64,000 nt of DNA from Ponticoccus alexandrii (GCF_016806125.1 NZ_CP047166.1:992001-1056000), one strand, 5' to 3'; positions 16,909-25,970 are shown, counted from the first letter of the stretch. Program-made: numbers and translations. Notes: generated from the letters alone by a model not told the origin.

Positions 16909-17562
16909 TCAGGTCTTCACGCGCTCTCCGAAGATGGCAGAGCCGACGCGCACATGGGTCGCCCCCAGCGCGATGGCCTCTTCGAAGTCGCCGCTCATGC
17001 CCATCGACAGGCCTTCAAGCCCGTTGCGCGCAGCGATCTTGCCCAGCAGGGCAAAGTGCAGCGAGGGCGTCTCTTCGACCGGGGGAATGCACATCAGGCC
17101 CTTCACTGGCAGATCGAGGGCGCGGCACTCGGCGATGAAACCATCGGCATCGGCGGGCAGGATGCCGGCCTTCTGCTCCTCTTCGCCGGTGTTCACCTGA
17201 ATGAAGAGGTCGGGGCAGCTGCCCAATTCCTGTGCGAGTCGCGCGATGGCCTGCGCCAGCTTGGGACGGTCGACAGAGTGGATCACGTCGAAAAGCTCCA
17301 TCGCCTGACGGGCCTTGTTCGATTGCAGGGGACCGACGAGGTGCAACTCGACGCCCTCGAACCGCGCCTTGAAGTCGGGCCACTTTCCCGCCGCCTCCTG
17401 TACGCGGTTCTCGCCGAAGACGCGCTGGCCCTCGGCCAGCACCGCCTCGACCCGCTCCAGTGGCTGGACCTTGCTGATCGCCACGAGGGTCACGGAGGCC
17501 GGATCGCGGTCCGCCTCCTTGCAGGCCTTTTCGATGCGGGTGCGGATGTCGGTCAGTCCCAA
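16909..17562 (-). CDS. yggS: YggS family pyridoxal phosphate homeostasis protein
   Basis: A 217-residue PLP-binding TIM-barrel protein. The PLP lysine lies in VAISKVQP, and HLVGPLQSNKAR, SVDRPKLA and SMGMSGDFEEAI are family motifs. It buffers PLP and affects amino-acid pools. I chose the TTG at 17562 because a GGGGAGA ribosome site lies seven bases upstream and the length fits the family. An in-frame ATG at 17577 lacks a ribosome site. Either start overlaps the 3' end of the preceding sulfotransferase gene (stop at 17553), so the two are probably cotranscribed. Confidence 0.88.
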   Translation of the reverse strand: MGLTDIRTRIEKACKEADRDPASVTLVAISKVQPLERVEAVLAEGQRVFGENRVQEAAGKWPDFKARFEGVELHLVGPLQSNKARQAMELFDVIHSVDRPKLAQAIARLAQELGSCPDLFIQVNTGEEEQKAGILPADADGFIAECRALDLPVKGLMCIPPVEETPSLHFALLGKIAARNGLEGLSMGMSGDFEEAIALGATHVRVGSAIFGERVKT

Positions 17563-19013
17563 GGGTCGTCTCCCCATGCTGCGATGAAAGGGGCCAGGTC
17601 GGCCTCGTACTTGCGCCAGGCCTCGCGGCGTCCGGCGTGGATCGGCTGGCGCACCTGCGCAAGGCTCAGCGTCTTCACCGCGCCTTTGGACTTGTGGAAG
17701 TCGAGGCAGGCGTTCTCCCATTCCAGCCCGGCGGCGGCGATCAGGGCGCGGGCCTGCGATTCGGGGTCGCTGACCAGATCCTCGTAGCGGATCTCATGCA
17801 GGCGGTCGCCAAGGCGCGGGCGCCACCAGTCGATATTCTCGCGGAAGCGCTTGATGGTGCCCGCGATGGCGGCAAGGTCGGTCGCATAGCGGTGCGTGCC
17901 AAGCGCGAAATGGTTGCGGTAGATCGACAGGGCGATGTCGCGCGGGTCGCGGTGGACGACGATCAGCCGCGCCTCGGGCAGGGCGCGGGCGATGTAGCCG
18001 TAGACCAGATGCGACTGGATCGACTTGTCGGTGACGACGCCGGGCGCGCTGCCGGTGTCGCGGCGCACCAGGCGGGTGTAACGGTCGGCATAGGCGCCAA
18101 GCTCTTCCGCGCCGAGGCTGCCCAGCGGTTTCGCCCGCGCGGCGGGGCCGAACTGTGCGACGGCCTGTGATAGCGCATGCCCCATCTCTCCGCCTGCCCG
18201 GGCGGCGCTGTGCGCGGCGATGATCTGTTCCACCAGCGTGGTGCCCGAACGCGGCAGGCCGGTGACGAAGACAGGGCGCTGGGGCAGGGGAGCAACGGGG
18301 CTGCTGTAGTCGGAAACGTCCTGCGCCGCCCGGAAGGCACGCCATTCCGCATCGCGGGCGGGGGCATCGAAGGGCGCAAGGCGCCCCTGCGCGGCATTGG
18401 CGGGGCGCAGGAAGGCAAAGACCTTGTCGGTCTGCCCCGAATCCTCGGAAACCTTGGCCAGCGCAAAGCCCAGATGCATGCGCCCGTGATCGTTCAACCG
18501 CTTCTCGGGCCAGAAGGCGCGCATCTGCCGCACCAGCGCATCGCCCCTGGGCAGCTTGGTGACGGTCGAGAGCATGCGGTAGAGTTCAAGCTCGTTGGGG
18601 TTCTGACGGATCAGTCTGCGCAGGATCTTCTCGGCGCCCTCGAAATCGCCGGTGTTCTGAAGATACAGCGCCTTGTCCGCCCGCGTGCCGATGTCCCTGG
18701 GTTTCAGCGCGATGAGGCGGTCGTAAAGCGCGACAACCTCGGCCGTGTCGCCGTGGCGGCTGTGCGCGGTGATCGCCGCAGTCAGAACGGCGGGCTCGTC
18801 GGGCTTCTTGTGCAGGGCTTCGGTCAGGGCGTCGATCTGTGCCCCTGTCTCGCCGCGCATCTCGGCCACGCGCGAGAGGTGGAAATGCACCTCGGCGGCG
18901 CCCTGGGTCGGTTCGAGCAGCGCCGTCAGCAGGGGCTCTGCCCGGTCGGGCTGGCCGGATTGCAGGAAGGCCAGGGCCTTCTGAAACGCTGCGCGGATTT
19001 CCTGGGGGGTCAT
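17553..19013 (-). CDS. TPR-repeat sulfotransferase family protein
   Basis: A 486-residue protein with about six tetratricopeptide helices (residues 1-230) followed by a sulfotransferase domain. The PAPS 5'-phosphosulfate loop is TGLPRSGTTLVEQI, and the 3'-phosphate site is VVHRDPRDIALSIYRNHF. This TPR plus Sulfotransfer_1/3 architecture is common in roseobacters; the acceptor (protein tyrosine, glycan or lipid) is unknown. The start at 19013 follows a GAGG site; an ATG five codons upstream has none. Its end overlaps yggS. Confidence 0.87.
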   Translation of the reverse strand: MTPQEIRAAFQKALAFLQSGQPDRAEPLLTALLEPTQGAAEVHFHLSRVAEMRGETGAQIDALTEALHKKPDEPAVLTAAITAHSRHGDTAEVVALYDRLIALKPRDIGTRADKALYLQNTGDFEGAEKILRRLIRQNPNELELYRMLSTVTKLPRGDALVRQMRAFWPEKRLNDHGRMHLGFALAKVSEDSGQTDKVFAFLRPANAAQGRLAPFDAPARDAEWRAFRAAQDVSDYSSPVAPLPQRPVFVTGLPRSGTTLVEQIIAAHSAARAGGEMGHALSQAVAQFGPAARAKPLGSLGAEELGAYADRYTRLVRRDTGSAPGVVTDKSIQSHLVYGYIARALPEARLIVVHRDPRDIALSIYRNHFALGTHRYATDLAAIAGTIKRFRENIDWWRPRLGDRLHEIRYEDLVSDPESQARALIAAAGLEWENACLDFHKSKGAVKTLSLAQVRQPIHAGRREAWRKYEADLAPFIAAWGDDPWD

Positions 19014-19044
19014 GGCGGCCTCGGGCATGTGCCGGGCCGTTGAA

Positions 19045-19079
19045 CCAAAAGAAAAGAGCGGACGCAAGCGCCCGCTCTT
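19045..19079 (-). terminator. Porin terminator
   Basis: AAGAGCGG (19054-19061) pairs with CCGCTCTT (19072-19079) with an inner CGC/GCG stem. On the minus strand it is followed by TTCTTTT and lies 25 bases after the porin stop codon. Confidence 0.85.
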
Positions 19080-19103
19080 CCCTAAGCCGAATGGCTGGTG
19101 TCC

Positions 19104-20099
19104 TTAGAAGGACATTGCCAGACCCAGCGACCAGGTGTCTTCGTAGTCTGCGGGGCCTTCGATGGAGCCAGCGCCGTAGCCGAACTGACCGACGAGACCG
19201 CCGCCGAAGTCGTAGTTGGCGACCAGGGCGTAACCGTCGGAGTCCGGTGCGCCGTCACGATCGAACTCACCGTAGTTGGCGGCGAGGGTCAGGGCGTTCA
19301 TGGTGTATGCAACGCCGACACCCCAGTGGCTGCCGTCATCCACACCGCCCGACGAGTCGTCGGACATCTTGGAGTAGTTCAGCACAGCCTGCAGGCCGTT
19401 GTCGAAGGTGGTTGCAACGCTGACACCCAGCTCGCTGTCGTAGACCGACGATGCCTCGTCAACCTGGATGTAACCCAGGCCCAGGGCCAGGTTCAGACCT
19501 GCCAGGTCGGCGTTGTAGGACACACCGATTGCATAGGACGGGTCAAACGTCTTGCTGCTGTCCGGCGAGGTCGAGACCGACATGGTGAACGCGTCGAAGG
19601 TGTAGTCGAAGCGGATTTCCTGACCACCGTAGAACTCGTCGAAGGACGAGTGGCCGTTCCAGCCCGGGTGCACGGTTTCGTCGTCGTTCAGCGTGCCGCC
19701 GGCCAGGTTGGTCTCGGTCAGGCGTGCGTCGAACGCGGAGTCGGTGTCACCAACGGTCAGGCGCGCGGCGCCGTATGCCAGGAACATGTTGGCGTCGGGC
19801 AGGCGCGACGAGTTGTTGGTGTCGGCGTCACAGGTGGTGGGGCCGCACTCGTCGTTGATTTCGTCGAGGTCGATGGTGGCGCCGAAGGTCAGGCCGTTGT
19901 CGGCTTCGCCGGTCATCGTGAAGGTCACGTCGATGTCGGTGAAGACCTGAGTTTCGGACAGGTCGCCGGTGTAGAAGTCGCCGGTACCGTTTTCGTTCTG
20001 GACGAGGCCCAGCTCGGCCAGGCCGGTGATGGTCACTTCTGCCGAAGCTGCACCCGCGACGGCAACCAGTGCGGTGGTCGCAAACAGGATGTTTTTCAT
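19104..20099 (-). CDS. Outer-membrane porin
   Basis: A 331-residue protein with a signal peptide (MKNILFATTALVAVAGAASA) followed by alternating amphipathic strands, an acidic composition and a C-terminal Phe (LGLAMSF), the outer-membrane assembly signal. This is the typical alphaproteobacterial general porin of about 16 strands. One internal CGPTTCDADT loop could be disulphide-bonded. The ATG at 20099 has a GAGGGAAAC ribosome site; the ATGs four and eleven codons upstream would lengthen the signal peptide without need. It is monocistronic with a strong terminator, as expected for an abundant protein. Confidence 0.92.
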   Translation of the reverse strand: MKNILFATTALVAVAGAASAEVTITGLAELGLVQNENGTGDFYTGDLSETQVFTDIDVTFTMTGEADNGLTFGATIDLDEINDECGPTTCDADTNNSSRLPDANMFLAYGAARLTVGDTDSAFDARLTETNLAGGTLNDDETVHPGWNGHSSFDEFYGGQEIRFDYTFDAFTMSVSTSPDSSKTFDPSYAIGVSYNADLAGLNLALGLGYIQVDEASSVYDSELGVSVATTFDNGLQAVLNYSKMSDDSSGGVDDGSHWGVGVAYTMNALTLAANYGEFDRDGAPDSDGYALVANYDFGGGLVGQFGYGAGSIEGPADYEDTWSLGLAMSF

Positions 20100-20368
20100 T
20101 GTTTCCCTCATGTGTTCAAAGGCACGTACCAAGCCGGTGTTCCGACCTTGATGGGGTTTCTATGCGCTTCACGGCCCCGCCTTTGCAACCCGTCCGAAAA
20201 TCCGTGCCTCAACATCCGGATCAGTGATGCGCAATTGTCACAAGGCCTTTGCCTGACGGCGCTTTTACCGGGGATTCCCGCGGGAATACGGCGGTCAATG
20301 GTCTCTTGCCGCCATGGCGCCCCGCTTGTATGCAGGGTTCCGAACGATCCGAGGTGGGAGAGGGTGAC

Positions 20369-20869
20369 ATGCGCATTTCGCGACTCGTAACCGGCACGGC
20401 GCTGGTGTTGGTGCTGGCGGTGACGGCGGGCTGCGGAAACCGGGCCGGTCAGCGCGTGGAAACCCCCAGCGCCAACCAGATTCTCGATGAACTCGACCTC
20501 GAGAAGGGGCGCCGCGCGCGCTCGCGTTCCACGATCTGGGATCTTTTCCGGCCGCGCGATGACGCCGGACAGGTCGGAGCGGTGAATAAATACATCTGGA
20601 ACGCCTCGCTCGAAACGCTCGATTTCCTGCCGGTGCAGTCGGTCGATCCCTTCACCGGGGTCATCACCACCGGCTACGGCACGCCTCCGGGCGGGGGCCG
20701 GGCCTATCGCGCTACGATCTATGTCAGCGATCCGGCATTGGATGCCCGCTCTCTGAACATTGCGCTGATGACCAACTCGGGTCCCGCGCCCGAGGCGACG
20801 GTGCGCGCCATCGAGGACGCCATCCTGACCCGCGCCCGCCAGCTGCGCGCGCAGGACGGCCGGATCTGA
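20369..20869 (+). CDS. DUF3576 domain-containing lipoprotein
   Basis: A 166-residue lipoprotein. The signal peptide ends in a lipobox (VTAGCGN, Cys22); the mature part has STIWDLF, VNKYIWNASLETLDFLP and TGYGTPPGG, hallmarks of DUF3576. It is probably in the outer membrane. The ATG at 20369 follows GGGAGAGGG; the longer open frame upstream would bury the signal peptide. Its function is not known. It diverges from the porin gene across 269 bases without another gene. Confidence 0.85.
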   Translation: MRISRLVTGTALVLVLAVTAGCGNRAGQRVETPSANQILDELDLEKGRRARSRSTIWDLFRPRDDAGQVGAVNKYIWNASLETLDFLPVQSVDPFTGVITTGYGTPPGGGRAYRATIYVSDPALDARSLNIALMTNSGPAPEATVRAIEDAILTRARQLRAQDGRI

Positions 20870-20874
20870 GGCGC

Positions 20875-20918
20875 CGAATTCTTTCAGAGAATTCGTCCCG
20901 TTTTCCTTGCAGGAAAAC
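20875..20918. repeat. Two adjacent perfect hairpins at a convergent boundary
   Basis: CGAATTCT/AGAATTCG (20875-20882 with 20888-20895) and GTTTTCCT/AGGAAAAC (20900-20907 with 20911-20918) are two eight-base-pair perfect stems four bases apart. They lie between the DUF3576 stop (20869) and the 3' end of the glycosyltransferase gene (20930). Neither has a T-run, but a joint role in transcript-end protection or termination from both sides is plausible. Confidence 0.6.
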
Positions 20919-20929
20919 GCCCCGCTCCA

Positions 20930-22189
20930 TCAATCGCGAGGCGGACGCGAGGGCATGTCGGCCAGCTGCATGACCCACTCCACGTGCTTCGGCAGGCAGA
21001 GGCGCTGCAGGTCGTAGTGCTGCTGCGCGAAGGCGCGGGCCGCCCGGCCCAAGCCTGCGCGCGCCTCCGGGTCGTCAAGCAGCGCGGACAGCCGCTCGGT
21101 CAGGGCCTCGCTGTCGAAGAAATCGGCCATCCAGCCGGTTTCGCCCTCTGACATGACCTCGCGCACCGGGTCCGTGTCGCTGGCGAGGATCGCGCAACCC
21201 GCGCTCATCGCCTCCAACAGGGACCACGACAGCACGAAGGGGTAGGTCAGGTAGACATGCGCGGTGCTGACCTGCAGCATCGCGAGGAATCGCTCGTAGG
21301 GCACGCGGCCCAGGAAATGCACGCGGTCCCAGTGCGGCGTGGGGATTCGGCCCCGCACCTCGTCGATGAAGATCTGTTTCCATGTCTGCCCCTTCGGGGG
21401 CCGCGCCCCGTAAGAGGTGTCGTCCCCGCCCAGAAGTACCACATGCGCGTTTGGCCGCCGCTTCAGGATGCCGGGCAGCGCCCGCATGAAGATGTGGTAG
21501 CCCCGGTAGGGTTCAAGGTTGCGGTTGATGAAGGTGATGACCTCGTTGTCGCGGGTCAGCATCCGGCCGTCGTCGAGCGCAAGGCGGGCCTGCGAATCGG
21601 GGCGCACGAGATCGGTGTCGATTCCATCATGGGCGACGGTGATTCGATCCTGCCATTCCGCCGGGAAGGTCGAGGCCTGGAAACGGGTCGGTGAGATGCC
21701 CGCGTCCATGACCTCTTCGTGCAGGCGATTGTTGAGGTTCTTCAGCCGGATGCGCAGCCCGTCGGTGTCCGGCGTCCGGCTGGGAAACTCGGGGTCGAAG
21801 TTCAGGAAGGGCTGTTGCGACAGGTGATAAAGCTCGCAGTACAGACCCAGCCGCGCGTTGGGCCAGACGTCCTTCAGAAACAGGCTTTCTCCCCAGCCGT
21901 GGTGGGCGCAGATGACATCCGGCTCGAAGCCCTGCTGTTTCAGGGCCATGGCGCCCTGGTAGCAGGAGGTGCCACGCAAGAGCTTGGTTTCGAAATCCGA
22001 TAGCAGGGGGTGGATGCCCTGCGTGCTGGAGCCGCGAATGGCGTAGGGCACGATCTGCACGCCTTTCCAGCGTTGCGGTTCCTTGACCTTGCAGGTGAGG
22101 GCCACGACCTGATGGCCAAGGGCCACAAGCGCGGGCGCCAGGTGCTTGTATTGGCCGGGGAAATTCTGGTGGATCAGGAGGATTTTCAT
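20930..22189 (-). CDS. Glycosyltransferase family 4 protein
   Basis: A 419-residue GT-B glycosyltransferase. The N-terminus MKILLIHQNFPGQYKHL is the usual GT4 opening with an acceptor-side Rossmann fold; the C-terminal domain has FINRNLEPYRGYHIFMRALP, the donor-phosphate region, and the EX7E-like LLEAMSAGCAILASDTDPVRE. It transfers a sugar from a nucleotide-sugar to a polysaccharide or lipid acceptor that cannot be identified here. No other polysaccharide genes flank it. Confidence 0.9.
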   Translation of the reverse strand: MKILLIHQNFPGQYKHLAPALVALGHQVVALTCKVKEPQRWKGVQIVPYAIRGSSTQGIHPLLSDFETKLLRGTSCYQGAMALKQQGFEPDVICAHHGWGESLFLKDVWPNARLGLYCELYHLSQQPFLNFDPEFPSRTPDTDGLRIRLKNLNNRLHEEVMDAGISPTRFQASTFPAEWQDRITVAHDGIDTDLVRPDSQARLALDDGRMLTRDNEVITFINRNLEPYRGYHIFMRALPGILKRRPNAHVVLLGGDDTSYGARPPKGQTWKQIFIDEVRGRIPTPHWDRVHFLGRVPYERFLAMLQVSTAHVYLTYPFVLSWSLLEAMSAGCAILASDTDPVREVMSEGETGWMADFFDSEALTERLSALLDDPEARAGLGRAARAFAQQHYDLQRLCLPKHVEWVMQLADMPSRPPRD

Positions 22190-22403
22190 GGGCGCCCTTT
22201 CCGCTGGTCCCGGGCACTATTGCCACGGTGGAGGCGGGCGGGCCAAGGGGGGGCGGCGCCGATCCGGCCCGGGGTGCGGCAGCGATGCCAGACGGCCGGG
22301 TGGCGTGGCGCGGCGCCTGTCTGCGGCGCGGCCTGTCAGGAATGCGCAGGGGCAGGAGGCCCGATCCGGCCCGGGGCAGGGCGGTCGCGGGATATGGGCA
22401 AAC

Positions 22404-22443
22404 GGAAAAGCCGGGCCCTCGCGCTTCGGCGCCAGCCCGGCTT
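22404..22443 (-). terminator. Terminator of the small exported protein gene
   Basis: AAGCCGGGC (22408-22416) pairs with GCCCGGCTT (22435-22443). On the minus strand the stem is followed by TTCCGTTT and begins 42 bases after the stop codon at 22485. Confidence 0.6.
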
Positions 22444-22484
22444 GCGGCAGTATACTGGACGGCGGGCCGCGGCCCGCGCGGGGG

Positions 22485-22808
22485 TCACGCGTCGTCGCCC
22501 TTGGGTGGCAGGGCCTCGGCCAGTTCCTCGAAGGCCTGCCCGCTGGCGACAAGGCAGGTGACGCCATTGGTCATGGTCACCGTGATGGTCCAGGACCCCG
22601 AGTCGGCCGAGGCAAAAACCTCCATCACCGCATTGTTGGAGCCGAGCCCCATACTTTGCCGGGTCTCGCCGTATTTCGTCGCCAGACGCTCCACGACCTT
22701 GTCGCGGGGGGCGCAGTGGCGCATCGTCTGTTGTGCCTCCACGAGGGTCGCGGCGCCCAGCAGGATACCGGCCGATAGCATACCCAGTTTCACGAGTTTG
22801 TCCGTCAT
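22485..22808 (-). CDS. Small exported protein of unknown function
   Basis: A 107-residue protein with a signal peptide (KLGMLSAGILLGAATLVEAQ, cleavage near residue 26) and one Cys pair (RHCAPRD, VTCLVA) that could form a disulphide in the periplasm. The mature part has a helix with two Lys/Glu segments and a beta-type GSWTITVTMTNGV stretch. I do not recognise a family. The ATG at 22808 follows GAAAGGTGACG; the open frame extends upstream without a better start. It is flanked by a terminator. Confidence 0.7.
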   Translation of the reverse strand: MTDKLVKLGMLSAGILLGAATLVEAQQTMRHCAPRDKVVERLATKYGETRQSMGLGSNNAVMEVFASADSGSWTITVTMTNGVTCLVASGQAFEELAEALPPKGDDA

Positions 22809-23167
22809 CGTCGTCACCTTTCGGCTTGTACCGGTCGATGCACCGCTTTGCGGGCCTGTCCGGTACGGATTGGGTCCTCTCAGATCCCCGGACGCCGGCC
22901 TTGTTGTCAGGCCCCGCGCCCCGGCTCGTTCTGAGCCATGCAAGCATCCTCACGCCGGGCCGCCTTCCAGCCGGTTAACACTGCGTGCGGTCCCTAAAAT
23001 TCGCGTTATTCGCCCACTTCGCTTGCTCTGATGTCGGGCGAAAGGCTCTACCAGACGTCGCAGGCTCCCAAAACAGAACGTTTCTTCTGCACTGCGGCAA
23101 TTATGGCTTGAACTTTCCGGCAAGAAATGTGCATTCAGGCGCAATATTGTTGCGCATGGAGACTCGC
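22809..23167. other. Divergent intergenic region before the malyl-CoA thioesterase gene
   Basis: About 360 bases with no gene. The right end contains a palindromic site overlapping the start region of the thioesterase gene (23139-23155). The rest is GC-rich without recognised structure. Confidence 0.5.
23139..23155. promoter_or_regulatory. Candidate operator GCGCAA-N5-TTGCGC before the thioesterase gene
   Basis: GCGCAATATTGTTGCGC is a perfect six-base inverted repeat with a five-base centre, ending 12 bases before the chosen ATG. The reverse strand shares TGCGCAACA and ATTGC with a site in front of ccr (34552-34567), so it may bind a regulator common to ethylmalonyl-CoA pathway genes. Confidence 0.5.
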
Positions 23168-24016
23168 ATGGACATGGCCACCCGCCCCTACCGTTCCGTT
23201 CTCTACATCCCCGGCTCGCGAGAGCGGGCGCTGGAAAAGGCGCGCTCTCTGCCTGTGGACGCGGTGATCTTCGACCTCGAAGACGCGGTCGCCCCCGCGG
23301 AAAAGCCCGCCGCGCGGGACACGCTGAAGGCGGCGCTGGCGCAGCCCTATGGCAACCGGGTGCGGATCGTGCGGATCAACGGGCTGGACACCGAATGGGG
23401 CGAGGCCGATGCCCGTGCCGCTGACGCCATGGACTGTGATGCCGTGCTGCTGCCCAAGGTCGAAAGCGCTGCGGACCTCGATGCGCTGGCCGCGCTGACA
23501 TCGAAACCGCTCTGGGCGATGATGGAGACACCGAAGGGCATGCTTGCCGCCGCCCAGATTGCGGCCCACCCAAGGCTTGCGGGCTTTGTCATGGGGACCA
23601 ACGATCTTGCGAAGGAGCTGAATTCGCGTTTCCGAGCGGACCGTTTGCCGATGATGCCGGGGATTGGCCTGTGCCTGCTGGCCGCCAAGGCCTATGGCGT
23701 CGTGATCGTGGACGGTGTCTATAACGCCTTCAAGGACGAAGAGGGCCTGCGCGCCGAATGTGAGCAGGGCCGCGACATGGGCATGGACGGCAAGACGCTG
23801 ATCCACCCGGCGCAGGTCGAGGTGGCCAATGCGGCCTTTGCGCCGTCCGGGGCCGAAATCGACCTCGCCCGCCGCCAGATCGCGGCTTTCGAGACCGCCG
23901 AGAAGGAAGGGCAGGGGGTCGCCGTCGTCGATGGCAAGATCGTCGAGAACCTGCATGTCGAGACCGCCCGCAGGATGCTATCCAAGGCAGAGGCCATTGC
24001 CGCGCTTGCGCAATAG
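23168..24016 (+). CDS. mcl2: CoA ester lyase family protein, probable (3S)-malyl-CoA thioesterase
   Basis: A 282-residue CitE/HpcH-fold protein. RSVLYIPGSRERALEKA, FDLEDAVAP (metal-binding acidic residue), MMETPKG and GTNDLAKEL are the family motifs. In Rhodobacter the short CitE-like Mcl2 hydrolyses (3S)-malyl-CoA to malate and CoA, while the longer Mcl1 is the lyase; the length and N-terminus fit Mcl2. Being near mch supports this. The ATG at 23168 has GGAG six bases upstream; ATGs at 23156 and 23174 are alternatives. Lyase activity cannot be excluded. Confidence 0.82.
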   Translation: MDMATRPYRSVLYIPGSRERALEKARSLPVDAVIFDLEDAVAPAEKPAARDTLKAALAQPYGNRVRIVRINGLDTEWGEADARAADAMDCDAVLLPKVESAADLDALAALTSKPLWAMMETPKGMLAAAQIAAHPRLAGFVMGTNDLAKELNSRFRADRLPMMPGIGLCLLAAKAYGVVIVDGVYNAFKDEEGLRAECEQGRDMGMDGKTLIHPAQVEVANAAFAPSGAEIDLARRQIAAFETAEKEGQGVAVVDGKIVENLHVETARRMLSKAEAIAALAQ

Positions 24017-24052
24017 GGTCTTTGTGGACGGGGTTAACATGAGGGATCGCCA

Positions 24053-24598
24053 ATGCTGCTTCTGATTCTCGGCGTCGCGCTCTGGTGGGCGGCGCATCTG
24101 TTCAAACGGGTTGCCCCGGGCCTTCGCCAGCCGATGGGCGACAAGGGCAAGGGCGTGGTGGCGTTGGCGCTGGTGGCCTCCGTCCTGCTGATGATCTTCG
24201 GCTACCGCATGGCCGATGGCGCCTTCTTCTGGGGCCGTCACCCGGCGACGGTGGGCATCAACAACCTGATGATGATTGCCGCGCTCTATTTCACCTCGCC
24301 CGGGCCGAAGAAGGGCGCGCTGTTTTACCGGATGCGCCACCCGATGCTGACCGGCTTCCTGATCTGGACGCTGGCGCACTTGCTGGTGAACGGCGACGTG
24401 CCGTCCTTCGTCCTCTTCGGGGGCCTCGGGATCTGGGCCGTGGTCGAGATGGCGGTGATCAATCGCGCCGAACCCGGCTGGGTGCCGCCCGCCAAGGGTG
24501 CGATCAAGAAGGACGTGATCTTCCTTGCCGCCTCTGTTGTGCTGCTCTTCGTGATCGGCATGATCCACACCTGGCTTGGTTATCCGACATTCGGCTAA
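24053..24598 (+). CDS. NnrU family membrane protein
   Basis: A 181-residue membrane protein with about five hydrophobic spans. LGVALWWAAHLFKR at the start, YFTSPGPKKG and RHPMLTGFLIWTLAHLL match the NnrU/MAPEG-like family, whose members are linked to nitric-oxide reductase expression or isoprenoid methylation. No denitrification genes are nearby, and the position inside an assimilation cluster (mcl2 upstream, mch downstream) suggests only cotranscription. The gap to the upstream gene is 36 bases. Confidence 0.82.
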   Translation: MLLLILGVALWWAAHLFKRVAPGLRQPMGDKGKGVVALALVASVLLMIFGYRMADGAFFWGRHPATVGINNLMMIAALYFTSPGPKKGALFYRMRHPMLTGFLIWTLAHLLVNGDVPSFVLFGGLGIWAVVEMAVINRAEPGWVPPAKGAIKKDVIFLAASVVLLFVIGMIHTWLGYPTFG

Positions 24599-24613
24599 AC
24601 GACTGGAGACGCA

Positions 24614-24817
24614 ATGAAACTCTACCGCTTTCTGTCCGAGGACGACACCTCGGCCTTCTGCCACAAGGTCACGGCGGCGCTGAACAAGGGCTGGACCCTC
24701 TACGGAGAGCCCACCTACGCCTTTGACGCCGCCAACGGCGTGATGCGCTGCGGGCAGGCCGTGGTGAAGGAGGTCGAAGGCACCTACACGCCCGAGACCA
24801 AGCTGGGAGAGCAGTGA
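24614..24817 (+). CDS. DUF1737 domain-containing protein
   Basis: A 67-residue soluble protein. KLYRFLSEDDTSAFCHKVTAAL and GWTLYGEPTYAF are the two DUF1737 segments, a compact alpha/beta fold found in many bacteria. Its TGA overlaps the ATG of mch (TGATG), so mch translation is coupled to it. The function is unknown. Confidence 0.85.
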   Translation: MKLYRFLSEDDTSAFCHKVTAALNKGWTLYGEPTYAFDAANGVMRCGQAVVKEVEGTYTPETKLGEQ

Positions 24818-25842
24818 TGAAGACCAACGCGGGCCGCTTCTTCGAGGACTACAGCGTCGGGCAGGTGTTGGAGCACGCGGTGCCGCGCACCGTCTCGGGC
24901 GGGGAGCGCGCGCTTTATCACGCGCTCTACCCGGCCCGGCATGCGCTGTATTCCTCGGATGCCTTTGCGCAGGCCTGCGGTCTGAAGGCCGCGCCGATCG
25001 ACGATCTTGCGGCCTTTCACGTCGTCTTCGGCAAGACCGTGCCGGATGTGTCCCTGAACGCCGTGGCCAACCTCGGCTATGCCGAGGGGCGCTGGCTGGC
25101 GCCGGTCTGGCCGGGGGACACGCTGCGCTCGGTCTCCGAGGTGATCGGGCTGAAGCAGAACTCCAACGGCAAGACCGGGGTGGTCTGGGTCCGCACGAAG
25201 GGTCTTAACCAGCGCGACGAAGTGGTGATGGAATATTGCCGCTGGGTGATGGTGCGCAAGAAGGACGCGGACGCCCCCGCGCCCGAGACGGTGGTGCCGG
25301 ATCTGAAGACAGTGCTGGCGCCCGAGGATCTGGTGATCCCCGAGGGGCTGGATTTCACCAACTACGATTTCACGCTGGCCGGAGAGCCCCACCGATGGGC
25401 CGATTACGAGATCGGCGAGACCATTGACCACGTCGACGGCGTGACCATCGAGGAGGCCGAGCACATGCTCGCCACGCGCCTCTGGCAGAACACAGCCAAG
25501 GTGCACTTCGACCTGACCTTCCGGCCCGAGGGGCGGCTGATCTACGGCGGGCACGTCATCTCGATGGCGCGCGCGCTGTCGTTCAACGGGCTGGCCAATG
25601 CGCAGATGATCGTCGGCCTGAACGGCGGTGCCCATGCCAACCCCTGCTTCGCGGGCGACACGGTGAAGGCCTGGACAGAGGTGCTGGACAAGGCCGAAAC
25701 CGCCGCGCCGGGTGTCGGCGCGATCCGGCTGCGGCTGGTGGCCACCAAGGGCGGCGACCCCTTCCGGCTGAAGGGCGAGGACGGGCGCTACAGTCCCGAT
25801 GTCCTGCTCGACCTAGATTACTGGGCCTTGATGCCGGTCTGA
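24817..25842 (+). CDS. mch: Mesaconyl-C1-CoA hydratase (MaoC family, beta-methylmalyl-CoA dehydratase)
   Basis: A 341-residue double-hotdog MaoC protein, the length and layout of Rhodobacter Mch. It starts KTNAGRFFEDYSVGQVLEHAVPR and has GRLIYGGHVISMARALSFNG in the second half. It converts mesaconyl-C1-CoA and beta-methylmalyl-CoA in the ethylmalonyl-CoA pathway. The ATG at 24817 overlaps the stop of the DUF1737 gene. A GTG one codon earlier is possible but less likely. Together with ccr, ecm and the malyl-CoA enzyme it shows that this organism assimilates C2 units by that pathway. Confidence 0.93.
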   Translation: MKTNAGRFFEDYSVGQVLEHAVPRTVSGGERALYHALYPARHALYSSDAFAQACGLKAAPIDDLAAFHVVFGKTVPDVSLNAVANLGYAEGRWLAPVWPGDTLRSVSEVIGLKQNSNGKTGVVWVRTKGLNQRDEVVMEYCRWVMVRKKDADAPAPETVVPDLKTVLAPEDLVIPEGLDFTNYDFTLAGEPHRWADYEIGETIDHVDGVTIEEAEHMLATRLWQNTAKVHFDLTFRPEGRLIYGGHVISMARALSFNGLANAQMIVGLNGGAHANPCFAGDTVKAWTEVLDKAETAAPGVGAIRLRLVATKGGDPFRLKGEDGRYSPDVLLDLDYWALMPV

Positions 25843-25970
25843 GGGCCGGTCCCGGCTCGACCTTTGTCGCGCGTCCATATCGTCACATTTCCGTGGTCCG
25901 ACCGTTAAGATTTCCTTAAAATTCGCGGCGGGGAGGGAGATTCGATGACGACAAACTGGGGGTGCTCTCG

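Noticed and set aside
24053-24598. NnrU as evidence for denitrification
   Set aside because: No nitrite or nitric-oxide reductase genes lie in the window, so the name reflects family only.
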